From Streptomyces lydicus (GTDB lineage: Bacteria > Actinomycetota > Actinomycetes > Streptomycetales > Streptomycetaceae): a stretch of DNA of 64,000 bases. Location of the stretch: the NCBI RefSeq assembly GCF_001729485.1, contig NZ_CP017157.1, positions 1,054,001 through 1,118,000 on the forward strand. The letters are read 5' to 3'. The translations under genes were made by a program, and so were the position numbers. Below, one piece after another: positions 26,062 through 34,776 of this stretch. Each line of letters begins with the position of its first letter. The stretch's first letter is position 1. The notes beneath the pieces are model-generated. The model had not been told where the DNA came from. It saw only the letters and a program-made list of their open reading frames with translations, and searched no databases.

Positions 26062-26136
26062 TGGAGGCCGTGGCGGGATTCGAACCCACGTAACTCGCTT
26101 TGCAGGCGAGCCCCTGAACCACTCGGGCACACGGCC
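26062..26136 (-). tRNA. tRNA-Cys (GCA)
   Basis: The minus strand reads GGCCGTG at the acceptor end (26136) and pairs with CACGGCC before the discriminator U at 26065. The anticodon loop CTGCAAA gives anticodon GCA, closed by CTCGC/GCGAG. The T-arm contains GGTTCGAATCC. CCA is encoded (26064-26062). Confidence 0.95.
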
Positions 26137-26261
26137 GGGTTGTGCGGTGCGTCTCCGACTCTAGGGCGCCGGGGAGGGGGTGCGGCAAGGGAGCGGGGCG
26201 GGTTGCCACGGAGCCGCAACGCGGCGCAACACGGGGTTCATGCGGCGGGCGGGCGGGCCGT

Positions 26262-27125
26262 TCACGCCGCCCGCAGGAACTCCTCCACCACCGGCCCGAA
26301 CAGGTCCGGCTCGTCCACCCACGGGTAGTGGCCCACCTCGTGCAGCGGCCGGACCCGGGCGTCGGGGAACGACGCGGCCACCAGCGCGCCCGCCCGCATA
26401 CCGGACACCGCGTCCCGGTCGCCGGTCACCACCAGCACCGGGCAGGTCACCTCCCGCAGCCCGGCGAGCACCGCCAGCCGCGTCTGCTCGTCCACGCCCT
26501 GCCAGAACCCGGCCCGCGGCACCGGCCCCAACTGCTCGCCCTCCGCGGCCGCATGGGCCCGCTGCGGCGCGTCCCACCGGCCGTAGGCGAGGGGTGCGGC
26601 GGCCAGCAGCAGCTCCCGCACCTCGTCCATCCCGGACGCGTCGGCGAGGCGCTGCACCGCCACGGAGGCGTCCGGCCACCACTCCTCGTGCGCCCGCGCC
26701 TCGAAGATCTCCCGGGCGTCGTCGGGGAGTTCGCCCTGCAGCCGGGAGCCGGGGCAGACCAGCACCAGCCGGGTCAGTCGCTGCGGGCGGCCCGTCGCGT
26801 ACGCCTGCGCGACCGCGGCGCCCGCGTCGTGCGCGAGCAGTGCGAACCGCTCCAGGCCCAGGTGTGCGCGCAGCGCCTCCAGATCCTCGGCGAGCTGCGG
26901 GAAGGCGTAGCGGGCCGGGTCGTCGGCGGCGGGGGAGTCGCCGGTGCCCCGGCTGTCGGGCACGATCAGCTGCCGGTGCGCGGCCAGGCCGCCGAGGTCG
27001 CCCAGATAGGCGGCGTCCCGCCCGGGCCCGCCGGCCAGGCAGACCAGCGGCGGCAGCGGTGAGTCGGCCGGGCCCAGCACGCGGTAGTGCAGCTCGGCAT
27101 CGTCATACGTACGGAAGTGCGGCAT
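26262..27125 (-). CDS. Alpha/beta hydrolase, prolyl-iminopeptidase-like, with Asp at the nucleophile position
   Basis: 287 residues. The oxyanion region CLAGGPGRDAAYL and the motif DSRGTGDS fit the prolyl aminopeptidase group. The nucleophile elbow, normally GxSxG, reads AHDAGAA (about residue 98), so Asp takes the place of Ser, as in epoxide hydrolases and haloalkane dehalogenases. The acid (VVTGDRDAVSG) and the catalytic His (VGHYPWVDEPDLF) are present. The substrate is unknown. It is cytoplasmic and lies back-to-back with the MFS gene. The start ATG has only a weak ribosome site. Confidence 0.8.
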   Translation of the reverse strand: MPHFRTYDDAELHYRVLGPADSPLPPLVCLAGGPGRDAAYLGDLGGLAAHRQLIVPDSRGTGDSPAADDPARYAFPQLAEDLEALRAHLGLERFALLAHDAGAAVAQAYATGRPQRLTRLVLVCPGSRLQGELPDDAREIFEARAHEEWWPDASVAVQRLADASGMDEVRELLLAAAPLAYGRWDAPQRAHAAAEGEQLGPVPRAGFWQGVDEQTRLAVLAGLREVTCPVLVVTGDRDAVSGMRAGALVAASFPDARVRPLHEVGHYPWVDEPDLFGPVVEEFLRAA

Positions 27126-27240
27126 ACCGACAGCCTGCCCGCCCGGCGCCGGCCGAGACCCGCCACCCGGCCCGCGGCGTAGGACCGACGACCGACCCGA
27201 TCCCCGCCCCGCGACAGGGGCGCAGTCCCGCTACGGCTCT

Positions 27241-27246
27241 TACGCT
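27241..27246 (+). promoter_or_regulatory. -10 box TACGCT, leaderless promoter for the MFS gene
   Basis: TACGCT ends exactly 6 nt before ATG 27253, which puts the predicted transcription start on the initiation codon. Confidence 0.5.
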
Positions 27247-27252
27247 GGCCCG

Positions 27253-28704
27253 ATGACCGCTGACCCACCCGCCCTCTCCACCTCGCCCCGCGCCCGCGAC
27301 GCGCACCCCGGCGACGTCACCGGCGGCGTCCTGGCCCCGGCCCACCGCGCCCTCACCCTCGGCATCGTCTCCGTCGTCTCCCTCGTCGCCTTCGAGGCCA
27401 GCGCCGTGAACACCGCGATGCCGGTCGCCGCCCGCGCCCTGCACGGCATCGGCCTGTACGCCTTCGCCTTCTCCGCGTTCTTCACGGCGAGCCTGTTCGC
27501 GATGGCGCTGGCCGGCGTGTGGAGCGACCGGCACGGCCCGCTCGCGCCGCTGTTCACGGGGATCGCCGGGTTCGGGGCGGGCCTGCTGATCGCCGGCGCC
27601 GCCGGGGACATGACGATGTTCGTCGCGGGCCGCGGGGTGCAGGGCCTCGGCGGCGGGCTGGTGATCGTCTCGCTGTACGCCGTGGTCGGCCGGGCCTACC
27701 CCGAGCGGCTGCGCCCGTCGGTCATGGCGGCGTTCTCCGCGGCCTGGGTGGTCCCGGTGATCGTCGGCCCGCTGCTCGCCGGGACCGTCACCGAACAGTT
27801 CGGCTGGCGCTGGGTGTTCGTCGCCATCCCCGTGCTGATACTGCTGCCGCTCGCCGTGATGCTGCCGGCCCTGCGCAAGCTGCCGCGTACCGGGCCGGGA
27901 CCGGGCGGCGGCGTGCGGGGCGTCCTGGGCAGCCGGCGCTGCCGGCTCGCGCTGGCCGTCGCGGTGGGCGCGGGCCTGCTCCAGTACGCGGGCCGGCGCC
28001 CGGGCTGGGCGGCGCTGCTGCCCGCGGCGGCGGGACTGGTCCTGCTGGCGCCGGCCCTCGTGCGGCTGCTGCCCCGCGGCACGTTCCGCGCCGGGCGCGG
28101 GCTGCCCACCGTCGTCCTGATGCGCGGACTGGCCGCCGGGGCGCTGGTCGCCGCCGAGAGCTTCATCCCGCTGATGCTGGTCACCCAGCGCGGGCTGTCC
28201 GCCACCCTCGCCGGGCTCTCCCTCACCGGCGGCGGACTGACCTGGGCCCTGGGCTCGTACGTGCAGAGCCGGCCGCGCCTGGAGGCCCACCGGGAGCGGC
28301 TGATGGGCCTGGGCATGGCCCTGCTCGCGCTGGCGATCGCCCTGGTGCCGCTGGCGCTGGTCGACGGGATGCCGGTCTGGGTCGTCGCGGCGGCCTGGAC
28401 GGTCGGCGGCTTCGGGATGGGCCTGAACATCTCCAGTGGCGGTGTCCTGCTGCTGAAGCTGTCCCGCCCCGAGGAGACCGGCAGCAATTCCGCGTCCCTG
28501 CAGATGGCGGACGCGCTGGGCAACGTCGCCTTCGTCGGCCTGAGCGGCGCGCTGTTCGTCGCCTTCGGCGGCGGCGCGATCACGGCGGCCCCCACCGGAC
28601 CGGGCGCGAGCCACCCGGCGGCCTTCACGGCGGTCTTCGCCGCGATGGCCGTCGTGGCGGCAGCGGGGGCGACTACGGCCACCCGCCTTCAGCCGAAGGC
28701 TTGA
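27253..28704 (+). CDS. MFS transporter (drug-export type)
   Basis: 483 residues, with 12 or more membrane helices after an N-terminal segment of about 30 residues. The loop after TM2 reads GVWSDRHGPLAPL (motif A-like), and the TM4-5 region has GRGVQGLGGGLVIVSLYAVVGRAYPERLRP and VVPVIVGPLLAGTVTEQFGWRWVFVAIP (motif C-like), typical of proton-driven exporters. The substrate is unknown. There is no ribosome site; the -10 box just upstream predicts a leaderless mRNA. A large palindromic element follows the stop. Confidence 0.85.
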   Translation: MTADPPALSTSPRARDAHPGDVTGGVLAPAHRALTLGIVSVVSLVAFEASAVNTAMPVAARALHGIGLYAFAFSAFFTASLFAMALAGVWSDRHGPLAPLFTGIAGFGAGLLIAGAAGDMTMFVAGRGVQGLGGGLVIVSLYAVVGRAYPERLRPSVMAAFSAAWVVPVIVGPLLAGTVTEQFGWRWVFVAIPVLILLPLAVMLPALRKLPRTGPGPGGGVRGVLGSRRCRLALAVAVGAGLLQYAGRRPGWAALLPAAAGLVLLAPALVRLLPRGTFRAGRGLPTVVLMRGLAAGALVAAESFIPLMLVTQRGLSATLAGLSLTGGGLTWALGSYVQSRPRLEAHRERLMGLGMALLALAIALVPLALVDGMPVWVVAAAWTVGGFGMGLNISSGGVLLLKLSRPEETGSNSASLQMADALGNVAFVGLSGALFVAFGGGAITAAPTGPGASHPAAFTAVFAAMAVVAAAGATTATRLQPKA

Positions 28705-28705
28705 C

Positions 28706-29087
28706 CTCCCACGTTTTCGGCTTTCCCGCCGTGGTGGTTGCTCGCCGTTGCTCCCCCACTGCCTGAAGGGCGTGGGAGGTACCCCCAGCGGCGGGCGGGT
28801 TGTCTGTGGGTGCGGTGCCGGCCCTCCGGACTTCGTCCTGCGGTCCGTCCCCTCCCGTGGGGGGAGAGGTGGAAGGTCGGTGGGGGTGAGTGTGAAGGAT
28901 CACGCTCGCCCCCACTCAGGTTTTCCCACCCACTACGGGAGGGGCCGCGCCGCAGGACGAAGTCCGGAGGAGCGGCACCGCACCCGACCACCCACGCCCG
29001 CCGCTGGGGGTACCTCCCACGCCCTTCAGGCAGTGGGGGCGCAACGGCGAGCAACAGGCACGGTGGGAAAGCCGACAACGTGCGGGG
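28706..29087. repeat. ~380-bp imperfect palindrome (MITE-like or attenuator-like element)
   Basis: Two arms of roughly 185 bp face each other around a centre near 28896. Within them 28741-28797 and 28996-29052 match at 56 of 57 positions in inverted orientation, and the GGACTTCGTCCTGCGG and CCCTCCCGT blocks also recur in both arms. No ORF with a ribosome site lies inside. As RNA it would form a very long hairpin between the MFS gene and the helicase gene. It looks like an intergenic mobile or regulatory repeat. Confidence 0.75.
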
Positions 29088-29200
29088 GCGCCGCAAAGCG
29101 CACGGCGGGGCGGACAACAACGTGGGAGGGCCGCAAGAGCCGGTCCAAGGACCGGCTACGCTGGCGCGGTTGCCGATCGCCGAGTTCACCGACGGAGACC

Positions 29201-30997
29201 GTGACTACCACCACCAGCGCCACCAACAACCACCACCTGTCCCCGGCCTTCCCGGGACGGGCGCCCTGGGGTACCGCGAACAAGCTGCGCGCCTGGCAGC
29301 AGGCGGCCATGGACCGGTACATCCAGACCCAGCCGAGAGACTTCCTCGCCGTCGCCACCCCGGGCGCCGGCAAGACCACCTTCGCGCTCACCCTCGCCTC
29401 CTGGCTGCTGCACCACCACGTCGTGCAACAGGTGACGGTCGTCGCACCGACCGAGCACCTGAAGAAGCAGTGGGCGGAGGCCGCGGCCCGGATAGGGATC
29501 AAGCTCGACCCGGAGTACAGCGCGGGGCCGCTGGGCCGCGAGTACCACGGCGTCGCGGTGACCTACGCCGGCATCGGCGTACGCCCCATGCTGCACCGCA
29601 ACCGCATCGAGCAGCGCAAGACCCTGGTGATCCTCGACGAGATCCACCACGCCGGCGACTCCAAGTCCTGGGGCGAGGCGTGCCTGGAGGCGTTCGAGCC
29701 GGCCACCCGGCGGCTCGCGCTGACCGGTACGCCGTTCCGCTCCGACACCAACCCGATCCCCTTCGTGACCTACGAGGAGGGCAACGACGGGATCCGGCGC
29801 TCGGCCGCCGACTACACCTACGGCTACGGCAACGCGCTGGGCGACGGCGTGGTCCGGCCGGTCATCTTCCTCTCCTACAGCGGCAACATGCGCTGGCGCA
29901 CCAAGGCGGGCGACGAGATCGCGGCCCGGCTCGGCGAGCCGATGACCAAGGACGCGGTCTCGCAGGCGTGGCGCACCGCGCTGGACCCGCGCGGCGAGTG
30001 GATGCCGAACGTGCTGCGCGCCGCCGACCAGCGGCTCACCGAGGTCAGGAAGTCCATCCCGGACGCCGGCGCGCTGGTCATCGCCTCCGACCAGGAGCAG
30101 GCCCGGGCGTACGCCAAGCTCATCCGGGAGATCACCGGCGAGGGCGCGACCCTCGTGCTGTCCGACGACTCCGGTGCCTCGCAGCGCATCGACGACTTCT
30201 CGCACGGGCAGGACCGCTGGATGGTGGCGGTGCGGATGGTGTCCGAGGGCGTGGACGTGCCGCGGCTGGCGGTGGGCGTGTACGCCACGACGATCTCCAC
30301 GCCGCTGTTCTTCGCCCAGGCCGTGGGCCGCTTCGTCCGTTCCCGCAAGCGGGGTGAGACCGCCTCGGTCTTCCTGCCGACCGTCCCCTCGCTGCTCGGC
30401 TTCGCCAACGAGATGGAGGTCGAGCGCGACCACGTCCTGGACAAGCCGAAGAAGGACGGCGAGGAGGACCCGTACGCCGAATCCGAGAAGGAGATGGAGG
30501 AGGCGAACAAGGAGCAGGACGAGGACACCGGCGAGCAGGAGCAGTTCTCGTTCGAGGCGCTGGAGTCCGAGGCGGTCTTCGACCGGGTGCTCTACGACGG
30601 TGCCGAGTTCGGCATGCAGGCGCACGCGGGCAGCGAGGAGGAGCAGGACTACCTCGGCATCCCCGGCCTGCTGGAGCCCGACCAGGTGCAGATGCTGCTG
30701 CAGAAGCGGCAGGCCCGGCAGATCGCGCACAGCAAGAAGCGGCCGGACGCGGAGGCGGACCTGCTGGAGATCCCCGCCGAGCGGCGGCCGGTCGTCACGC
30801 ACAAGGAGCTGCTGGAGCTGCGGAAGCAGCTGAACACGCTGGTGGGGGCGTACGTCCACCAGAGCGGCAAGCCGCACGGGGTGATCCACACCGAGCTGCG
30901 GCGGGTGTGCGGCGGACCGCCGAGCGCGGAGGCCACCGCCGGCCAGCTCAACGAGCGGATCAAGAAGGTACGGGAGTGGGCCACCCGGATGCGGTGA
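29201..30997 (+). CDS. SF2 DEAD/DEAH-box helicase (XPB/Ssl2-like)
   Basis: 598 residues. Motif I is ATPGAGKTTFALTLA (about 51-60), motif II is LDEIHHAGD (about 146), motif III LTGTPFR, and motif VI region QAVGRFVRSRKRGE. Domain 2 starts near residue 240. An acidic Glu/Asp/Lys-rich linker (about 410-450) and a helical tail follow. It should translocate on or unwind nucleic acid using ATP; its pathway is not known. GTG 29201 is preceded by GGAG with short spacing. TACGCT at about 29158 may be the -10. Confidence 0.83.
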   Translation: MTTTTSATNNHHLSPAFPGRAPWGTANKLRAWQQAAMDRYIQTQPRDFLAVATPGAGKTTFALTLASWLLHHHVVQQVTVVAPTEHLKKQWAEAAARIGIKLDPEYSAGPLGREYHGVAVTYAGIGVRPMLHRNRIEQRKTLVILDEIHHAGDSKSWGEACLEAFEPATRRLALTGTPFRSDTNPIPFVTYEEGNDGIRRSAADYTYGYGNALGDGVVRPVIFLSYSGNMRWRTKAGDEIAARLGEPMTKDAVSQAWRTALDPRGEWMPNVLRAADQRLTEVRKSIPDAGALVIASDQEQARAYAKLIREITGEGATLVLSDDSGASQRIDDFSHGQDRWMVAVRMVSEGVDVPRLAVGVYATTISTPLFFAQAVGRFVRSRKRGETASVFLPTVPSLLGFANEMEVERDHVLDKPKKDGEEDPYAESEKEMEEANKEQDEDTGEQEQFSFEALESEAVFDRVLYDGAEFGMQAHAGSEEEQDYLGIPGLLEPDQVQMLLQKRQARQIAHSKKRPDAEADLLEIPAERRPVVTHKELLELRKQLNTLVGAYVHQSGKPHGVIHTELRRVCGGPPSAEATAGQLNERIKKVREWATRMR

Positions 30998-31014
30998 CCC
31001 GGCCCCCCGCCGTC

Positions 31015-31046
31015 AGGGCGGCGTCCCCTTCCGGGGGCGCCGCCCT
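31015..31046 (+). terminator. Helicase terminator
   Basis: A 14-bp hairpin (AGGGCGGCG plus TCCCC against GGGGG plus CGCCGCCCT, loop TTCC), 18 bp past the helicase stop. The rest of the 345-bp gap to the IclR gene shows no clear motif. Confidence 0.65.
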
Positions 31047-31342
31047 GCTCCGTCGCCGGCCGGCGCTTCCGTAACAGCCGGACAACGACTTGGCCCTCCC
31101 TGAAACACCCGAGGCCGCGAGGGGCGGACCAATCGGGATGTTCCGGTCGGTGGAGCCCGGATTCTGGACGGACTCTTCCGCTGACCGGACCGGATCGCTA
31201 CTGTCCCGCTCACGCACACGCCCCGTGGCAGCGCCGCCGCGGAGCGCAGCCGGTGCCACACGGCCGGCGGCCTCTAGCGCGCGCTGCTCCGGGACCCGCA
31301 GCGCGTCGCGTCGAGCGCCGCCACTCACAAGGAGGGGGCGTC

Positions 31343-31984
31343 GTGACCGCAGAGACCTCCCAGACGCTCGACCGGGGACTGCGCGTCCTCAAACTTCTCG
31401 CCGACACCGACCACGGGCTGACCGTCACCGAGCTGTCCAACAAGCTCGGCGTCAACCGCACCGTCGTCTACCGTCTGCTGGCCACGCTCGAACAGCACGC
31501 CCTGGTGCGCCGCGACATCGGCGGCCGGGCCCGGGTGGGGCTCGGCGTGCTGCGCCTGGGCCGTCAGGTCCACCCGCTGGTCAGAGAGGCGGCACTGCCC
31601 GCGCTGCGCTCGCTCGCCGAGGACGTGGGGGCCACCGCGCACCTCACCCTCGTCGACGGTACGGAGGCGCTCGCCGTCGCCGTCGTGGAGCCGACGTGGA
31701 CCGACTACCACGTGGCCTACCGGGCCGGATTCCGTCATCCGCTGGACCGCGGGGCCGCCGGCCGGGCCATCCTCAAGGCCCGCCAGGGCCGGCTCCAGGA
31801 CGCCGGACTCGCCCTGACCCACGGGGAGTTGGAGGCCGGCGCGAGCGGAGCGGCGGCGCCGCTGCTCGGGGTGAGCGGCATCGAGGGCAGTGTGGGCGTC
31901 GTGATGCTCGCGGACACCGTCTCCGACCGGGTCGGGCCCCGGGTGGTCGACGCGGCCCGGGAGGTCTCCGAGGCGCTGCGCTGA
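31343..31984 (+). CDS. IclR-family transcriptional regulator
   Basis: 213 residues. The N-terminal winged helix (about 1-65, QTLDRGLRVLKLLADTDHGLTVTELSNKLGVNRTVVYRLL split across helices) and the effector-binding domain (about 80-213, with HPLDRGAAGRAIL) are both present. It is slightly shorter than the usual 240-260. GTG 31343 has AAGGAGGGGG upstream, a strong site. Its target is not evident; the next gene downstream is a membrane protease with its own promoter. Confidence 0.88.
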   Translation: MTAETSQTLDRGLRVLKLLADTDHGLTVTELSNKLGVNRTVVYRLLATLEQHALVRRDIGGRARVGLGVLRLGRQVHPLVREAALPALRSLAEDVGATAHLTLVDGTEALAVAVVEPTWTDYHVAYRAGFRHPLDRGAAGRAILKARQGRLQDAGLALTHGELEAGASGAAAPLLGVSGIEGSVGVVMLADTVSDRVGPRVVDAAREVSEALR

Positions 31985-32084
31985 GGTGCCGGGCACGGGG
32001 CCCGGCGCCACTGCCCGTGTGAAGGGGCGGTGGGCGTGTGGTGAGCCGGAAGCGCCGTCCGCCACTGGTGGGGCGGGGGTCAAT

Positions 32085-32090
32085 TAGGGT
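32085..32090 (+). promoter_or_regulatory. -10 box TAGGGT, leaderless promoter
   Basis: TAGGGT ends 6 nt before GTG 32097, so transcription should start on the first base of the initiation codon. Confidence 0.55.
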
Positions 32091-32096
32091 GGCAAG

Positions 32097-32876
32097 GTGT
32101 CTGCACGCGCTCGCGCCCTGGCGGTCTGCACCGCCCTCGTCCTCGCCCTCCTCGTCACCGCGGCCCTCGCCCCGCTGCCGTACTCGGTGGCCTATCCGGG
32201 CATGACGGCGAACGTCCTCGGTACCGACAAGGGCAAGCCGGTGATCACCGTCACCGGCGCCCCGGCCCGCAGGACGAGCGGCCAGCTGCGGATGACCTCC
32301 ATCGTCGCCACCGGCCCGGACGCCTCGGTCCACCTCCCCGACATCATCCAGGGCTGGCTGCGCACCGACGAGGCCGTGATGCCCAAGGAGGCCGTCTACC
32401 CGGTGGGCAACAACACCGAGGAGATCGCCGAGCACAACGCCGCGCAGATGCGCGAGTCGCAGGACACCGCCACCGACGCCGCGCTCGGCCACCTCGGCAA
32501 GTCCCCCAAGGACGTCAAGGTCACACTGAGCCTCGCGGACGTCGGCGGGCCGAGCGCCGGGCTGATGTTCGCCCTCGGCATCGTCGACAAGCTGAACGGC
32601 GACGGCACCGGCCACGACCTGACCGGCGGCCGGACCATTGCCGGCACCGGCACGATCACCGCGAGCGGCACGGTCGGCGCGGTCGGCGGGGTCGCGCTCA
32701 AGACGCAGGCCGCGCACCGCGACGGCGCCACCGTCTTCCTGGTGCCGCGCAAGGAGTGCGCCGACGCGCATGCCGAGCTGCCGCCGGGCATGCGGCTGAT
32801 CCCGGTCTCCACCCTCGACGGCGCCGTGACCGCGCTGAAGGCCCTGCGGACCGGGGGAGCGGTCCCCAGCTGCTGA
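32097..32876 (+). CDS. YlbL-like PDZ/Lon membrane protease
   Basis: 259 residues. An N-terminal membrane helix (about 5-28) anchors the protein outside the membrane. The middle holds a PDZ-like region, and the C-terminal Lon-type protease domain has Ser153 in DVGGPSAGLMFALG and Lys202 in GGVALKTQAA, spaced as in Lon Ser/Lys dyads. It should cleave extracytoplasmic proteins. It is shorter than typical YlbL proteins (about 340), so the PDZ part may be reduced. The GTG start has no ribosome site and sits on the predicted transcription start. Confidence 0.85.
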   Translation: MSARARALAVCTALVLALLVTAALAPLPYSVAYPGMTANVLGTDKGKPVITVTGAPARRTSGQLRMTSIVATGPDASVHLPDIIQGWLRTDEAVMPKEAVYPVGNNTEEIAEHNAAQMRESQDTATDAALGHLGKSPKDVKVTLSLADVGGPSAGLMFALGIVDKLNGDGTGHDLTGGRTIAGTGTITASGTVGAVGGVALKTQAAHRDGATVFLVPRKECADAHAELPPGMRLIPVSTLDGAVTALKALRTGGAVPSC

Positions 32877-32896
32877 CCCGGGGCCGACGACACCCC

Positions 32897-33874
32897 CTAG
32901 CCCTCCTTGATGAAGCCCTCCCGCAGCAGCCAGTCCTTGGCGACCTGGTGCGGGTCCTCGCCGTCCACGTCCACCTTGCGGTTCAGCTCCTGCGCGACGG
33001 TGTTGTCGAGCGCCCGGGTGACGGGCGCCAGCACCTCGGCCATCGCCGGGTACTTCTTCAGGGACGCGGCGTTGATCTCCGGGGCGGCGTTGTAGTTGGG
33101 GAAGAAGTGCTTGTCGTCGGCGAGGACGTGCAGGTTCATCGCCTTGATCCGGCCGTCGGTGGTGAAGACCTCCCCGAACGTGCAGGTGCCCTTCTGCGTC
33201 TCGGTGTAGACGACACCGCCGGTCATCTTGCGGATGTTGGACGACGGCACCTGCAGGCCGTACGCCCGGGCCATGCCCGGCAGGCCGTCGTTGCGGGTGG
33301 CGAACTCGTTCTCCACGCACATCGTCACCGCCCCGGGGTTCTTCCGGGCCAGCGCCGCGACGTCCGAGAGGGTGTGCACACCCAGCTTCTTCCAGTTGGC
33401 GGGGTTCAGCGCCAGCGCGTAGGTGTTGTTGAGCCGCGAGGCCGGCAGCCAGACGATGCCGTTCTTCCGGTCCTCGTCGCGGACGACCTTCCACTGCTCC
33501 TGCGGATCGATGACCGGCTTGGTGTGGCCGAGGTAGGTGATCCAGCCGGTGCCGGTGTACTCGTACGCGGCGTCCGCGGTGCCCGACTTGACCGCCTCCC
33601 GCGCGCCGATCGACCCCTGGATGCTGGTCTTGTCGATGACCTTCGCCCCGGCCGCCTCGAAGACGAGGCCCATGATCTGGCCGAGGATGATCTGCTCGGT
33701 GAACTCCTTCGACGTCACCGTCAGCTGCGCGCCGGTGAGCGGGCGGTCCGGGTAACCGGCGTTCGGCCCCGGCAGGACGCTGTCGGTCATCGCACTGCCG
33801 CTGACCAGCCCGCAGCCGCCGAGGACGAGGGCGGTCAGCAGCGCGAGGGCGGCGGCCGGGCGGCGGGTGCTCAC
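32897..33874 (-). CDS. Glycine betaine/choline-type ABC transporter substrate-binding lipoprotein
   Basis: 325 residues. A lipoprotein signal peptide ends in LVLGGC (lipid-modified Cys at about 21). The mature part is an OpuAC/OpuBC-type binding protein (LTVTSKEFTEQIILGQIMGL, then YEYTGTGWITYLGH), which captures quaternary ammonium osmolytes outside the membrane. GTG 33874 overlaps the upstream permease stop by 4 nt, with GGAGG 7 nt before it. It is the last gene of the four-gene transport operon read leftward from 36678. Confidence 0.88.
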   Translation of the reverse strand: MSTRRPAAALALLTALVLGGCGLVSGSAMTDSVLPGPNAGYPDRPLTGAQLTVTSKEFTEQIILGQIMGLVFEAAGAKVIDKTSIQGSIGAREAVKSGTADAAYEYTGTGWITYLGHTKPVIDPQEQWKVVRDEDRKNGIVWLPASRLNNTYALALNPANWKKLGVHTLSDVAALARKNPGAVTMCVENEFATRNDGLPGMARAYGLQVPSSNIRKMTGGVVYTETQKGTCTFGEVFTTDGRIKAMNLHVLADDKHFFPNYNAAPEINAASLKKYPAMAEVLAPVTRALDNTVAQELNRKVDVDGEDPHQVAKDWLLREGFIKEG

Positions 33875-34776
33875 GCGGCCACCTCCAGACCGCGCGGGCG
33901 CAGCAGCAGCTCCGCCAGCGAGGCCAGCCACTCGACGAGCAGCGCCAGCGCCACGGTCAGCACCGAGCCGAGGATCAGCACCGGCATCCGCTGGGTGACG
34001 ATGCCCGCCGAGATCAGGTCGCCCAGGCCGCCGCCGCCCCCGAAGGTGGCCAGCGTCGCGGTGCCGACGTTCAGCACCAGCGCCGTGCGCACGCCCGCCA
34101 GGATCAGCGGTACGGCCAGCGGCAGCTCGACCTTGGACAGCACACCGGTGGGCGACATGCCGATGCCGCGGGCGGCCTCGGTCAGTGTCGGGTCGATGCC
34201 GCGCAGCCCGGCGATGGTGTTGGCGAGCACCGGCAGCACCGCGTAGATGACCATGCCGACGATCGCCGAGCGGGCGCCGATGCCCAGCCAGATGACCAGC
34301 AGGATCAGCAGACCCAGGGCCGGCACCGCCTGGCCGAGGTTGGCGACGGCCATCGCGAACGGCGTGGCCCGGCGCAGCCCGGACCGGGTCAGCGCGATAC
34401 CCAGCGGAATCGCGATGATCAGCACGAAGAAGGTGGAGATCGCGGTGAGCTCGATGTGCTGGCGCAGCGCCAGCCACACCTTGCCGTTGTCGACCGCCTG
34501 GTGGGCGATGGAGTCCAGCTGGGCGCCGCTGAACCACAGCCAGGTGGCCAGCAGCGAGGCGACCAGGAAGGCCGGCATGAACGTCCACTTCTGCCAGCTG
34601 ATCCGGCGGCCGCCCGCCGCGGCGGACGGCGTGGGCGCCTCACCCGACGCCAGCTCCCGCTGCCCCATCTCGACGTTGTCGCGGAGGGCGAAACCCTCGT
34701 GGTCGCCGGGCCGGTGGGCACGCGGCCGCGAACCGCTGCCGGCGGGCGCCGGCCCGCGCTCGTCCCCGCCGCTCAC
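33871..34776 (-). CDS. ABC transporter permease (OpuB/ProW type), distal
   Basis: 301 residues. A cytosolic N-terminus of about 70 residues (rich in Gly/Arg/Ser) precedes six membrane helices. The EAA-like loop AARGIGMSPTGVLSKVELPLAVPLILAGVRTA docks on the ATPase. GTG 34776 overlaps the ATPase stop by 4 nt (GTGA), with AAGGGGG upstream. It pairs with the other permease of the operon to form the membrane channel. Confidence 0.88.
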   Translation of the reverse strand: MSGGDERGPAPAGSGSRPRAHRPGDHEGFALRDNVEMGQRELASGEAPTPSAAAGGRRISWQKWTFMPAFLVASLLATWLWFSGAQLDSIAHQAVDNGKVWLALRQHIELTAISTFFVLIIAIPLGIALTRSGLRRATPFAMAVANLGQAVPALGLLILLVIWLGIGARSAIVGMVIYAVLPVLANTIAGLRGIDPTLTEAARGIGMSPTGVLSKVELPLAVPLILAGVRTALVLNVGTATLATFGGGGGLGDLISAGIVTQRMPVLILGSVLTVALALLVEWLASLAELLLRPRGLEVAA

